A stretch of DNA of 64,000 nucleotides from Agapanthus africanus (Eukaryota > Streptophyta > Magnoliopsida > Asparagales > Amaryllidaceae): NCBI GenBank assembly GCA_030015575.1, contig JASDDO010000026.1, positions 187,885,739-187,949,738 on the forward strand. Direction: 5' to 3'. Position 1 is the stretch's first letter; each line of letters begins with the position of its first letter. Positions 1 to 9,901 of this stretch are shown one piece after another. A program made the position numbers and the translations under genes. Under the pieces are notes generated by a model. The model was not told the DNA's origin. It was given only the letters and a program-made list of their open reading frames with translations, and searched no databases.

Positions 1-29
1 GTTTTCTTCTCTCTCTCTCCAGGTAGCGA
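1..29 (+). promoter_or_regulatory. Polypyrimidine tract plus AG before the pol start
   Basis: A long CT-run ends in CCAGGTAG and is followed by CGACC. The same arrangement (CT-run, AG, CGACC) precedes gag in B (about 19870-19900) and the gag-deleted frame in C1 (about 29941-29970); C2 keeps the tract but has TG instead of AG. It looks like a 3' splice acceptor at the end of a long leader. Whether splicing occurs cannot be told from DNA. Confidence 0.4.
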
Positions 30-58
30 CCATTTCATGCCTTAATAAAGATAATAAT

Positions 59-3000
59 ATGGATGTATTGACCGAACCCGCATGTTATACTGTGCTGGGG
101 AACGTTGGTTCCGTTCTTTCTTATAAAAGTTATAGGAATGAACAGGAAATAGGGGAATGCCAGGATTCCCATGCCATCCGAATGAAGAAAGTACATGATG
201 ATGCATTTTCTTCGGGTGTGTTCGTTACTGAGAACTGTTTCTCCATTTGCCCTACGTCCTGGGTATTGGATACCGGGTCAGGATCCCATATATGTAATCT
301 GTTACATGGGCTTAGGAAAGGTAGAGAACTTGGAGAAGGTGATAAAGACATTAGAGTTGGAAATGGTGCAATTGTTGCAGCTAAGACTGTCGGGGAATAT
401 CACCTTGTATTACCAACTGGTAATACATTGGTTCTGAACGAATGCTATTACATGCCGAACCTGATATGCAACATTATATCGGTTTCTTTGCTAAGTAAAG
501 TAGGATATAATTTTGTATTACAGGACAATGTTATGAACATTTTCTATAACCAAAAGTTGGTTGGATCAGGCACGTTGTGCAATGGCATTTATGTTCTAAA
601 CCAATCAACAGTTCTGAGTATAACAAACACACACAAGAGGAAGAGTTCAGAACTGAACGATTCTTTCTTGTGGCATTATAGACTAGGTCACATCAATGCG
701 ACACGACTGGCTAAGTTGCATAAAGATGGATATTTGAAACCTTTCGAATTTTCATCTTATGACACTTGCCAGTCATGTCTCAAAGGCAAGATGACCAAAA
801 CTCCGTTTACGGGACACGGAGAAAGAGTTACCGAACTCTTGGGACTGATACATAGTGATGTATGTGGTCCCATGTCTACACATGCCAGGGATGGTTCTTC
901 GTACTTCATTACATTCACTGACGATCTCTCTAGATTCGGATATGTGTTTCTGATGAAACACAAATCAGAAGCTTTTGAGAAATTTAGAGAATATAAACAA
1001 GAAGTCGAGAACCAAACCGGAAAAAGTATTAAAATCTTTCAATCTGATCGAGGAGGTGAATACTTAACCAATGAATTCCTGGACTTCCTAAAAGAGAATG
1101 GGATTCTCTCTCAGCTGACTCCTCCATATACACCACAGCACAACGGTGTATCTGAACGGAGGAACCGCACCCTATTAGATATGGTGCGCTCTATGATGAG
1201 CACAGCTGAGTTACCTATTTCCTTCTGGGGATATGCGCTGGAGACAGCAGCATACCTATTGAATCAAGTTCCATCTAAATCTGTACATACCACACCATAT
1301 GAGATATGGAGTGGGAAGAGACCGTATTTTAAACGAGTTAAAATATGGGGTTGTCCGGCCTATGTCAAAAGACAAAATCCAGACAAACTCGAGGCACGGT
1401 CAGTTCTTTGCAAGTTTGTGGGATATCCTAAGAATTTCCAAGGATATTTTTTCTACCATGCTGAAGAACAAAAAGTGTTTGTTTCTCAATATGCCACCTT
1501 TTTAGAAAAGGAATTTCTTGAAAAAGAAATTAGTGGCAAAGTGGTAGAGCTGGAAGAGGTTCCAGATACACAAACAGTAACTGAAGATTTAGTGGAACCA
1601 GAAGATTCAGTAGCTCCCAATGAACCTCAGCCTCTCCGCCGATCTAGTAGGGTTCCTCGCCAGCCTGAGAGATACTACGGTTTTCTCATGGATGGTGGGA
1701 GCGAGGATTGCATCATGGAGGATGATGACCCAACTAGCTTCGAGCAGGTCATCACGAGTAGGGACTCAGTGAAATGGCTGGATGCTATGCGGTCCGAGAT
1801 GGAATCCATGTACACCAACAAAGTATGGACTTTGGAAGTTGCTCCTGAAGGGGTAAAACCCATTGGGAGCAAATGGATCTTCAAGAAAAAACTTGGTGTA
1901 GATGGGAAAGTGGAGACTTTCAAAGCTAGACTTGTAGCAAAGGGTTTTCGTCAAAGACCAGGTGTGGACTATGACGAGACCTTTTCTCCAGTGGCTATGC
2001 TTAAATCCATCCGAATCATGCTTGCCATTGCTGCCTTTCATGACTACGAAATCTGGCAAATGGATGTTAAGACCGCCTTTCTAAATGGTGATTTAGAAGA
2101 GTGCGTGTACATGACTCAGCCAGAGGGCTTCGTAGACAGTGGGAGCAGTGGGAAGGTGTGCAAGCTGCTTAAATCCATTTATGGATTAAAGCAAGCATCG
2201 CGGAGTTGGAACATCTGCTTTGACGTCGTTATCAAAGAGTTTGATTTCGTCAAAAATCCAGATGAACCTTGTATCTACAAGAAGGTGGCAGAGAGTAAGG
2301 TTGTCTTCCTCGTATTGTACGTGGACGACATACTCTTGATAGGAAATGATATTCCTATGCTGCAATCGGTCAAGCTCTTCTTATCACAAAGATTCTCAAT
2401 GAAAGATCTTGGTGATGCCTCCTGCATATTGGGAATCAGGATCTATAGAGATAGATCCAAAAGGATATTGGGATTGTCCCAATCCAGGTACATTGACACC
2501 ATACTAAAGAGGTTTAGTATGGAAGAGTCCAAGCGTGGGAATTTGCCCACGATCTCTGGAGTCACTCTCTCCAAAGAGATGTCTCCTAAGACTGATTTGG
2601 AGAGAGCTCGCATGCAAGGGATACCCTATGCTTCGGCAGTAGGCTCTATCATGTATGCGATGCTATGTACCAGACCTGATGTAGCATACTCACTAAGTGT
2701 AGTGAGCAGGTATCAAGCTGATCCTGGAGAGAGTCACTGGACAGCTGTGAAGAGCATTCTCAAGTACTTGCGAAGGACTAGAGATATGTTCTTGGTGTAT
2801 GGTAACGGAGAGCTCCAAGTGGAGTCCTTTACCGATTCGAGCTTCCAGAGTGATAAGGACGACTCTAAGTCGCAGTCGGGCTTTGTCTTTACCCTTTACG
2901 GAGGGGCGGTTAGCTGGAAGAGTTCCAAGCAGGAAACCGTGGCAGACTCGACGATGGAGGCTGAATACATCGCTGCCAACGATGCTGCCAAAGAGGCTGT

Positions 3001-3304
3001 CTGGATCAAGAAGTTCATTACTGAACTTGGAGTGGTTCCATCCATTGAGCGTCCAATACCTTTGTATTGCGATAACAATGTAGCGGTGGCTTTGGCCAAG
3101 GAACCCAGGTCCCATCAGCGATCCAGGCATATTCTGAGGCGGTATCACCTGATCCGGGAGATAGTTGATCGCCGGGAGATCGAGGTCAGGAGGGTTGACA
3201 CGAAGAACAACACGGCGGATCCACTCACGAAGGCCATTCCCCAGATACAGTTTGAGAGACTCTTCGGGATGCTCGGTATGCGATACTACAGCAGCTGGCC
3301 CTAG
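59..3304 (+). CDS. Copia Pol polyprotein without Gag (protease, integrase, reverse transcriptase, RNase H)
   Basis: This polyprotein makes and integrates retrotransposon cDNA inside a virus-like particle. Visible domains in order are: aspartic protease with DTGSGSH (Asp71); GAG-pre-integrase zinc region with HxxxxGH and CQSC (about 204-240); integrase core with catalytic Asp267, Asp330 and Glu366, a spacing of 35 between the last two; Copia-type reverse transcriptase with YVDD (Asp756/757) and YGLKQASRSW; RNase H with Asp926, Glu967 and Asp1005. The frame is unbroken over 1081 codons and ends in TAG just before the polypurine tract. Only about 65 residues precede the protease, and they lack the Gag domain and CCHC knuckle that B has at this place, so Gag is missing rather than merely unread. 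The ATG at 59 lies about 30 nt after the splice-like AG. Copia superfamily is certain; the clade (Tork/TAR/Angela side) is not. Confidence 0.92.
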   Translation: MDVLTEPACYTVLGNVGSVLSYKSYRNEQEIGECQDSHAIRMKKVHDDAFSSGVFVTENCFSICPTSWVLDTGSGSHICNLLHGLRKGRELGEGDKDIRVGNGAIVAAKTVGEYHLVLPTGNTLVLNECYYMPNLICNIISVSLLSKVGYNFVLQDNVMNIFYNQKLVGSGTLCNGIYVLNQSTVLSITNTHKRKSSELNDSFLWHYRLGHINATRLAKLHKDGYLKPFEFSSYDTCQSCLKGKMTKTPFTGHGERVTELLGLIHSDVCGPMSTHARDGSSYFITFTDDLSRFGYVFLMKHKSEAFEKFREYKQEVENQTGKSIKIFQSDRGGEYLTNEFLDFLKENGILSQLTPPYTPQHNGVSERRNRTLLDMVRSMMSTAELPISFWGYALETAAYLLNQVPSKSVHTTPYEIWSGKRPYFKRVKIWGCPAYVKRQNPDKLEARSVLCKFVGYPKNFQGYFFYHAEEQKVFVSQYATFLEKEFLEKEISGKVVELEEVPDTQTVTEDLVEPEDSVAPNEPQPLRRSSRVPRQPERYYGFLMDGGSEDCIMEDDDPTSFEQVITSRDSVKWLDAMRSEMESMYTNKVWTLEVAPEGVKPIGSKWIFKKKLGVDGKVETFKARLVAKGFRQRPGVDYDETFSPVAMLKSIRIMLAIAAFHDYEIWQMDVKTAFLNGDLEECVYMTQPEGFVDSGSSGKVCKLLKSIYGLKQASRSWNICFDVVIKEFDFVKNPDEPCIYKKVAESKVVFLVLYVDDILLIGNDIPMLQSVKLFLSQRFSMKDLGDASCILGIRIYRDRSKRILGLSQSRYIDTILKRFSMEESKRGNLPTISGVTLSKEMSPKTDLERARMQGIPYASAVGSIMYAMLCTRPDVAYSLSVVSRYQADPGESHWTAVKSILKYLRRTRDMFLVYGNGELQVESFTDSSFQSDKDDSKSQSGFVFTLYGGAVSWKSSKQETVADSTMEAEYIAANDAAKEAVWIKKFITELGVVPSIERPIPLYCDNNVAVALAKEPRSHQRSRHILRRYHLIREIVDRREIEVRRVDTKNNTADPLTKAIPQIQFERLFGMLGMRYYSSWP

Positions 3305-3307
3305 TGC

Positions 3308-3318
3308 AAGTGGGAGAT
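3308..3318 (+). other. Polypurine tract of A1
   Basis: AAGTGGGAGAT lies directly upstream of the 3' LTR start TGTTAG. The same tract precedes the 3' LTRs of B, C1 and C2. It is the expected primer site for plus-strand DNA synthesis. Confidence 0.85.
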
Positions 3319-5528
3319 TGTTAGTTGTATGTATGCCCTAGAGGCCAGTATTGTACAGATGATGTATATTATATTGGATGCTTGGACATATATAGAGATG
3401 ACTTTCTTGCTCAATATGATAGTATGCTATCTGGTTACTCTTTATCTTAACATGTACATTAGTCTCTTTATACTGTCTTATAGTTACATGTTGGTAAAGC
3501 CCTTAGGATGTGTACTTGACTACCTGGACTCTGATGCAGATCATACTAGTGGGGACATGGTAGTCCATAAGTACATCCTTCAAGGTCCCTAGTCGTGGGT
3601 GTATCGAGACGGGGCATCGATATACCAGTGTAGACTAGCGTATACGCTTCTCGACCCATGTGATGGGCGATGGATAATCCCATATCCATTGGTGTTTGAC
3701 ATCAGAGATGGTATACGGGTGCTCAGTGGAGACTGGGTACACTGGACGGACTCGCCGAGAACTCCCAGATGGTATTATACCTCACGTCAGATGGCAGTTC
3801 TCAGGTGACACTTGTACAGGTTAGTCTGTAGACCCGAGATCGTCATAGAGTCTTGTGTGATTCCCACTGTGCTTTGATCTCCACCTTACCACGTCCATGA
3901 GGGCGTGCAAAACGGTGGTATTTGGGCACAGTCCCGAGTCACATGGAGGCAATGAGCGATAGGAGGGGTTTCGTCTCTCCCGGTATTGGGAGTTGATGTT
4001 GCACAGTGCTCGATTGGCCGTAACAGGGAAGTCCCTGGCCAGGGCAGATCAGAGATTTGCTGGTAAGTGTTACCAGTAGTTTCTCGACCCGTTACGAGCC
4101 TCACATCGGCACGACTTATCGGGTTATTGGGGTCTGACGTATACCACCCCTAGACTTGATATGCGACGTATCAGACGAAGAGACCGGACTGTACGGTAAG
4201 TGTTACTGGTCGGATTCGCAGGAGTGTGAGCGGGCTAGCTCGTCGATCTTCTGATCGCCCAATATCCGGGTGGCCGTTACGTTTAGCAGACCGCTTGCGG
4301 CTTGTGGGTGCTTGATATGATCATCATCTGCTACCGGCGTATTGACGAGTCTTTAGAGTCCTACACAGAGGTTTCCTGGTTCAAGCGAAACGAAATAGGA
4401 GCGCATATGAGATATGTGCAGGACCAAGAATAATGTGTGTATGTGATACCGCATTTCATTCTCGCGATATATGTTTCGATTGGTTATATTCGATATGACC
4501 TAGTTATCGAATCATTGATTCGATAAATCGATACATTGGATTCTAGTCGGTTATGTGCGACATGACCGGATCATTGAATCAAATGTTGATTTAATGATTT
4601 AATGCATAATTATATATTTGATATATTGCATTGCATTAACTAGTATTGGTTCACTTTAAACGGATTTTTCTCACTTGATGCACATTGTGTATGTGATATG
4701 CTTTAGTGCACTACTTTGTATCATGTTTGATGATACTTGATAATGTGGTTAAGTGTAAAGGGTTAAACCATGGTTAAGTGATGATTAGGGTTTGGGTTTT
4801 TCATTTATTTATTTGTTTATTTATTTGGAAAGGATTAAGTTGAGAATGGTGGCTTATTTTGGAGCTATGTTGAAGCTTCTTGAAGCTTTGACAAAGTCCA
4901 CCATCCTTATCTCATCCTTAACCCTAACCACTCTAACTAACCTTGGTTTAATCTCTACACTTGACCATGGTCAAGATATGATAAGTATTCATATTAGTTT
5001 TATTTTTAAAAATAGAAGACTTATCATTCTTGCTTCATCTTCATCTTCTTCTTCTTCTTCAAGCTTGCTACTTTAATGGCAACTTGAGATCTAGTGAGAT
5101 AAATCCAATTCTAAAGTGAACCCACCTCCTATTTCTTCACCCTCTACCTCTTGCCAAGTTGTTTTGGGTGTTTTCTTCACAAGTTTCACAACTTTGTGAA
5201 GTCGGAGCTTGAGCTTGTGCAACCTCGACGTAGATCGTCTTTGACACGAAGCCGACGACCTATTCCGCACGTTTCTCCGATGAAGCCGTCACGAGAGTCC
5301 AAGGTTCAAGATGGACAGCGAGAGGACGCCCTCGTGGAGCTAAGGAAGTGGGTATCCGGATCTACAAAGGTTGTAGCATCTTAACCTTAGTTAAATTGTT
5401 AACTAGATTTATATTTCGCCTAGAATTCTAGCGACGATCCGTAGTCTAGGGTTTCTCGGCACCATTTTTTTTAAATTGGCATGTTCGATGCCTTGTGAGA
5501 CCTCACTAGGGTGCCTAGGAACCCTACA
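3319..5528 (+). repeat. 3' LTR of A1
   Basis: A 2210-bp repeat with TG...CA ends. It aligns throughout with the A2 LTRs but is clearly diverged. It contains the Copia LTR core shared with B and C, including the palindrome CCCTGGCCAGGG at 4033-4044 and the CTGGTAA/TTACCAG hairpin that follows. Short open frames inside (for example 3599-3808) recur only because the LTR recurs; they are not genes. Confidence 0.9.
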
Positions 5529-6856
5529 ATATGTGTCCCAATTGTCGTTGACATATAGCACCGAAACCGGAGATACACCACATATCACACTTGCGGTCGC
5601 AGAAAAGAAAGTGAAAAACTACAACAGTTCGAATCCGCAACCACTTTAAACATCACATGCCTAACCAAATAAATTCCTTAGACATCGCATGCCTAAGAAT
5701 TATAAACCCCGCCTTTTAGTCTCAATATCGAAAACACTTTTAAATAACAAATCAGGAAATTCAACAAGATTCCCGACATCCTGATCGAATGCTAATCGGA
5801 AGCTTTAGTAGACGTCCGCACCCCCTATGCCGTCGACGAAGTGAACTAAGGCGGAGCACTGCTGCCGCGAGCATCCGAACGGATGCTTTTGGCGACGGAG
5901 TTCTCCTACAGTCACTTGGTTGGGGCTATGGGCCATGGCTATCTAATAATGTTACCCGGCGAGTATCCGCGTACGCTACGTGATTGCGATGGACTTTTGA
6001 TCACATCAAAATCCCGTGGCAACCGATCAAATGAGACTAAACTGCTAGATTTATAAAATTCAAATTAGTTATCTCATAACTACATTTGTGGATTCCAAAT
6101 ATTGTATCCCATCACATAATATCCGGACGACGTTAAACTTTTCGATCGATTCATCAAAATCCCACAATTTCCCGATAGCTCAACACTTGAGCACGGTTTA
6201 ATAATACCCAGAATATGCCACAATACCTATGCACCAGCCGTAGAAGGGCAGACCCAAGCCTCACTCATATAGCCATGGAACTGCGGCAAACCCTAGGGTA
6301 TGACCGTGGTTCCGCGATCCAAAAAGTCGAGTTAGGGTTTCATTCTTTTAGAGAGTTCATAGAATTACTTGCACGTTTTTCCGAATACGATAAACTTGGA
6401 AAAATGGGTTTTTGACATTCGATCGAACTTTTAAACTTCGCCTAGACAATATGTCAATACCCGAAATAATGTTAAAACTACGAATACGAAACATTCTGAA
6501 TTGCTTATAGTGTAAGATACATCACATGCAAAATTAGCAAATACAAACAACACCTGAAGCACCAAACCCAGTCAATGAAACACAGTGAAAATTTCAATCA
6601 AATCCAACAAAAAGTGGCCGTCCACAACTACTTTGATCTCGGCCAAAATCCGAGCAAATTGCCTGAAATTTTCATGGTGTTCATGATATATCCCATATAA
6701 CATTCTGTTCCTATTTTAAAAAAAATTTACAACTTTTTAGAATCGACAGAAATTACATTTTCACGTTTCAAGTTTTGGAGTATTTCGGTTTCGTAATCTT
6801 AACAAAATCCGTCTAAATTTCTAGCATGGCTCTGATACCAATGCAGAGTTGCCTAG
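5529..6856 (-). mobile_element. Minus-strand Copia leader fragment E
   Basis: Read on the minus strand, this starts with about 15 bp of an LTR end (CTCTGCA), then an initiator-Met primer-binding site, then leader sequence matching the A2 leader around 12900-13480 in reverse. The LTR side is cut by D at 6857 and the far side by A1 at 5528. No coding sequence is seen; the short frames here are spurious. Confidence 0.8.
6828..6840 (-). other. Primer-binding site of E (initiator-Met tRNA)
   Basis: GGCTCTGATACCA on the plus strand is the reverse complement of TGGTATCAGAGCC, the complement of the plant initiator tRNA-Met 3' end. It fixes the orientation of E. Confidence 0.9.
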
Positions 6857-7270
6857 TGTTCATATCATAATTTTGCATTATTATATTCCCCATTCTTATT
6901 CATTTTACAAATAAACATGTGCTTTTGATCCATATCTGCTACATAGTTGCAGGTTTCATGTTCTCGAAACAAAACAGTGAAAATATTGAAAAGACGATAC
7001 AAAAGTGAGACTACGACCAGCAAACGAAATAATCTTGATCATGCCTACAGTTTGAGGGACAAATGAAGATCAATGAACAAGTTCACAAAGTACAAAGGCA
7101 GCGCAAAGTTCAAGACTTCGACACGAAGCAAAGGGTAAAAGTTCATGACATTATGCACTGTGGAATTCTGGAAGAAACGAGAAGACAATCTGAGAAACCT
7201 AGTGAAAAAAAAAGAAACCAGATGCAACCAGAAGCAGCCCAGAAAAATACAGCCCAAGACCCCACCATAT

Positions 7271-7319
7271 AGCCGCGGATCCACGGCCAAACAGGGCATA
7301 TGGCCGCGGATCCGCGGCT
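7271..7319 (+). repeat. GC-rich double palindrome in the D LTR
   Basis: Two 18-bp arms, each itself nearly palindromic around CCGCGG, at 7271-7288 and 7302-7319, are separated by a 13-bp spacer. The spacer reads like the reverse complement of the ATACCC-containing spacer in the Copia leaders. It lies upstream of the D TATA box. Confidence 0.8.
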
Positions 7320-7436
7320 GTGCTAAGCACGTGTCGGTGCCAACTTTGACGATGGGGCGGTGTGTTGACTAGGCTTCTTAGGGTAATTTTGTAAATACAG
7401 ATAGGGATCATATGTAACCCTAGGTTTTCTATAATC

Positions 7437-7444
7437 TATAAATA
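7437..7444 (+). promoter_or_regulatory. TATA box in the D LTR
   Basis: TATAAATA at the same relative place as in the two G LTRs (39966-39973 and 57675-57682), about 120-130 bp past the GC palindrome. Likely the element's own RNA polymerase II promoter. Confidence 0.6.
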
Positions 7445-8336
7445 GAAACCTTAATGCTCTTTCTGGAGCATGCCTCTTCCTATGCGTCTTTTTGTTTATC
7501 AAATTCAGAATTTTCAATTCCTGTAATGTTTTGAAGAGAGCATCAAATAAAAATTAAAGTAAGTCTTTCTTTTCTTGCCTTAGTTAATTTTTCTTTCTGC
7601 CCTAGTTAATTTTATTTATCTGCCCTAGTTAATTAGTTAGAAATTTTATTTATCCGCCGTAGATTAGATAATTAGGTTATTAAAAACAATCATAAAAATG
7701 TACCTTGTTATCAATTCCCTAATGAGTGAGTAGTTCCTCACTTGTTAGGGTTAGGAATAGGGAAGGTTTGAGAAATGAAAATCTCTTCATCTCTCACCCC
7801 TTTCTTGCCCGTCATACATTTTTTATAGGACTCCATGCATACATACACACACCGCTCATTACGGCACCCTATCCCAAGAGGTAGCGGTCATACCGTAGTT
7901 TAAAAGACCGGTTGTGTATGTTTTCCATGGAGGTTAGGGTAAAAATTAAGAAAGGAAGGATAAGGACCTAGAGGAAGAAACCTAGTTTCTTCCCAATGGT
8001 ACTAATCCACTTTGTTAATTATTACCTTAACACCTAATCATATCTTAATTAGGGCATAGAAAACGGTGAGACATATTGAGTTTCCAAACTTTACCTAAAC
8101 CCAACACTAGCAAGATTTTAATCCTAATCAAACTAATTTCAGTTTTTAGTGATAATCAATCCAACACCATTTGGAATTAACTCGTTAGAACAAATAGAAA
8201 ATATACAAAATCCCTGTGGACCAACCCGTACTCACCGGCTAGCTACCAAGCGACGCCGTTCTTGATTGCGGTTAAATATTCTTTGATTCGTCTTTCGAAA
8301 GCGCAAGCGCGCACTAAAACATCTATACCAATCAAA

Positions 8337-8354
8337 TGGCGTCGTTTCCGGGGA
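8337..8354 (+). other. Primer-binding site of D (tRNA-Asp type)
   Basis: TGGCGTCGTTTCCGGGGA differs at two positions from the perfect tRNA-Asp complement found in G. It lies two bases after the LTR end. Confidence 0.75.
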
Positions 8355-8638
8355 TGGCGTAGTTATTTTCTTTTTGTAATTTCGGGTTAATATAAAAATT
8401 GAAAAATCTTAAAAACTGAAAAATATAAAAATATAAAAAAAAATTATCATCTTGTTATTCTTTGAAGGGTGCTTCGATTGAATTGTACAGGATTGACGAA
8501 CAGATTCAGATCTGGAAAAATCCAGAGAGCAAAACAGCAAAAAGCAGATCTGAACAAGCAGAGGATAATCAGAACGGAGAAACAGAGAATTTTTGGGATC
8601 GGATCTGACGATTCCACCACGGAACCGTGGCAACAAGG

Positions 8639-9901
8639 TGTTGGATATAGTGCCCTCAGAGTCAATTATTGGATCGCAGGCACGTGATTGCAATGATTGA
8701 GGGAGGACCTATGCCGGTAGAACAGTCTTACTCGAGTTGATAGTATGCTATCTGGTTTATCTTTACCATAGTGTACTTCTTTAGGTGACCTTACAGGTCG
8801 CTATTACACGTTGATAGAGCCCTTACGATTCTTGCTTGACTGCCAGTAGAATGATGGCGATCATAAACGTGGGAGCTGGGGTCTATAAGCACATCCTTAA
8901 AAGGTCCCTACCCGTCGGAGTTTTCGAGACATGGCATCGATACTCCGGAGTAGACTACTGTATACAGTCCAGACCCTGACGAGGGGCGATGGCCGGTCTC
9001 ATAAGCCATTGGTGTCAGTTGGTTCACCTAAGATGTATACAGGTGCTCATTGGGTTATGAGTACACCGGACAGGACTCGCCGGGAACATGCTAGTTGGTA
9101 TTATACCTGACGTCAGATAGCAGTTCCCTGTTGACAAGTGTACAGGTTAGTTCATCGACCTGAGATCGCCATTTATCTCATGTGAGTTCCCACTGTGCTT
9201 TGATTACTACCCTACCATGGCTCAAAGGAGTCGTGCAAACAGGTTTTAGTTGGGTACATCCCGGGCCACATGGAGGCAGTGAGCGGATCGGCAGGGGTTT
9301 CGTCTCTCCCGGTATTGGGGGTGAGATTGCGCGGTGTCTAGGAGAGCCATTACACGAAGTCCTTGGACAAGGCATGAGATTTACAGGTAGGTATTCCAGT
9401 AGTATCTAGGGTGTTCTGGGCTACACACCGACATGACTTGTACCGCTTTTGGGGGCCTGACTTTTACCAACCCCCTAGGCCCGACATGCGATACTCATAG
9501 AAGAACGGACCGGACTGTACGGATATTGTCACTGACATGCTAATTAGGGTGTCAGGATTAGTTCGCTCATCGACCTCTCTTTTGGTCAATACCTGGTAGC
9601 CCATTACGTACAGCTAGTACCACTGACGTTCTAGTGGTTAAATCCGCAACCAAAGTATTGACGAGTCTTTAGAGTCCCTCACAGACAGTTTCTCAAGTTT
9701 CGGGCAAAACGTTGTTGAGGCCGTATGGTATTATGGCAGGGTTCGATCATATACGTGCAGTTATGCACGGATCATGATCTGATGGATCATACTAGTGGGC
9801 TTTGGTTTAAGCCGGATCCTAATATTAGATTTGTTGGATTACTTTAGTCTCATCGCATTCGCATTCAGTCGGAGAGCGGATGCAGGTATGTATATACAGG
9901 T
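8639..9901 (+). repeat. 5' LTR of C1, first part
   Basis: Starts TGTTGGATATAGTGCC and runs to the A2 insertion point; the last five bases CAGGT (9897-9901) are the left TSD copy of A2. It holds the Copia LTR core, including the imperfect palindrome at 9361-9372 and the stem CGTGCA/TGCACG at 9754-9769. It matches the C1 3' LTR closely. Confidence 0.9.
9833..9901 (+). repeat. 69-bp C1 LTR segment that recurs at 14808-14876
   Basis: This stretch of the C1 LTR directly left of A2 is found again, with three differences, immediately left of the A2 3' LTR. Both copies end in CAGGT. Confidence 0.9.

Larger units (their letters stand above)
1..5528 (+). mobile_element. Copia LTR retrotransposon A1, left part outside the window
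   Basis: Visible parts are the end of the leader (1-58), a gag-less pol (59-3304), a polypurine tract (3308-3318) and a complete 3' LTR (3319-5528) that begins TGTTAG and ends CCCTACA. Its LTR is a diverged relative of the A2 LTRs, and its pol is closely related to that of element B. The right border abuts minus-strand leader sequence of element E, so A1 appears to have inserted into E. The candidate TSD on the right is ATATG (5529-5533), but the left copy lies outside the window. Confidence 0.9.
6857..8334 (+). repeat. 5' LTR of D
   Basis: A 1478-bp LTR starting TGTTCATATCA and ending ATCA. A TATA box (TATAAATA, 7437-7444) lies about 120 bp after the GC palindrome cassette at 7271-7319. The assignment rests on similarity to the G LTR and on the primer-binding site two bases past its end. 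Confidence 0.75.
6857..8638 (+). mobile_element. Athila-like LTR retrotransposon D, 5' end only
   Basis: D consists of a 5' LTR (6857-8334), a tRNA-Asp-type primer-binding site (8337-8354) and about 280 bp of interior before C1 starts at 8639. The LTR aligns loosely with that of G, sharing the start TGTTCAT, the GC palindrome, the TATA box and the end region. The left flank offers CCTAG (6852-6856) as candidate TSD. The rest of D should lie beyond the right edge of the window, after C1. Confidence 0.75.

Noticed and set aside
6828-6840. tRNA-like match to initiator tRNA-Met, and others at 12119, 17888, 27643, 33560 and 45000.
   Set aside because: Only the 3'-end complement is present at LTR borders; these are primer-binding sites, not tRNA genes.
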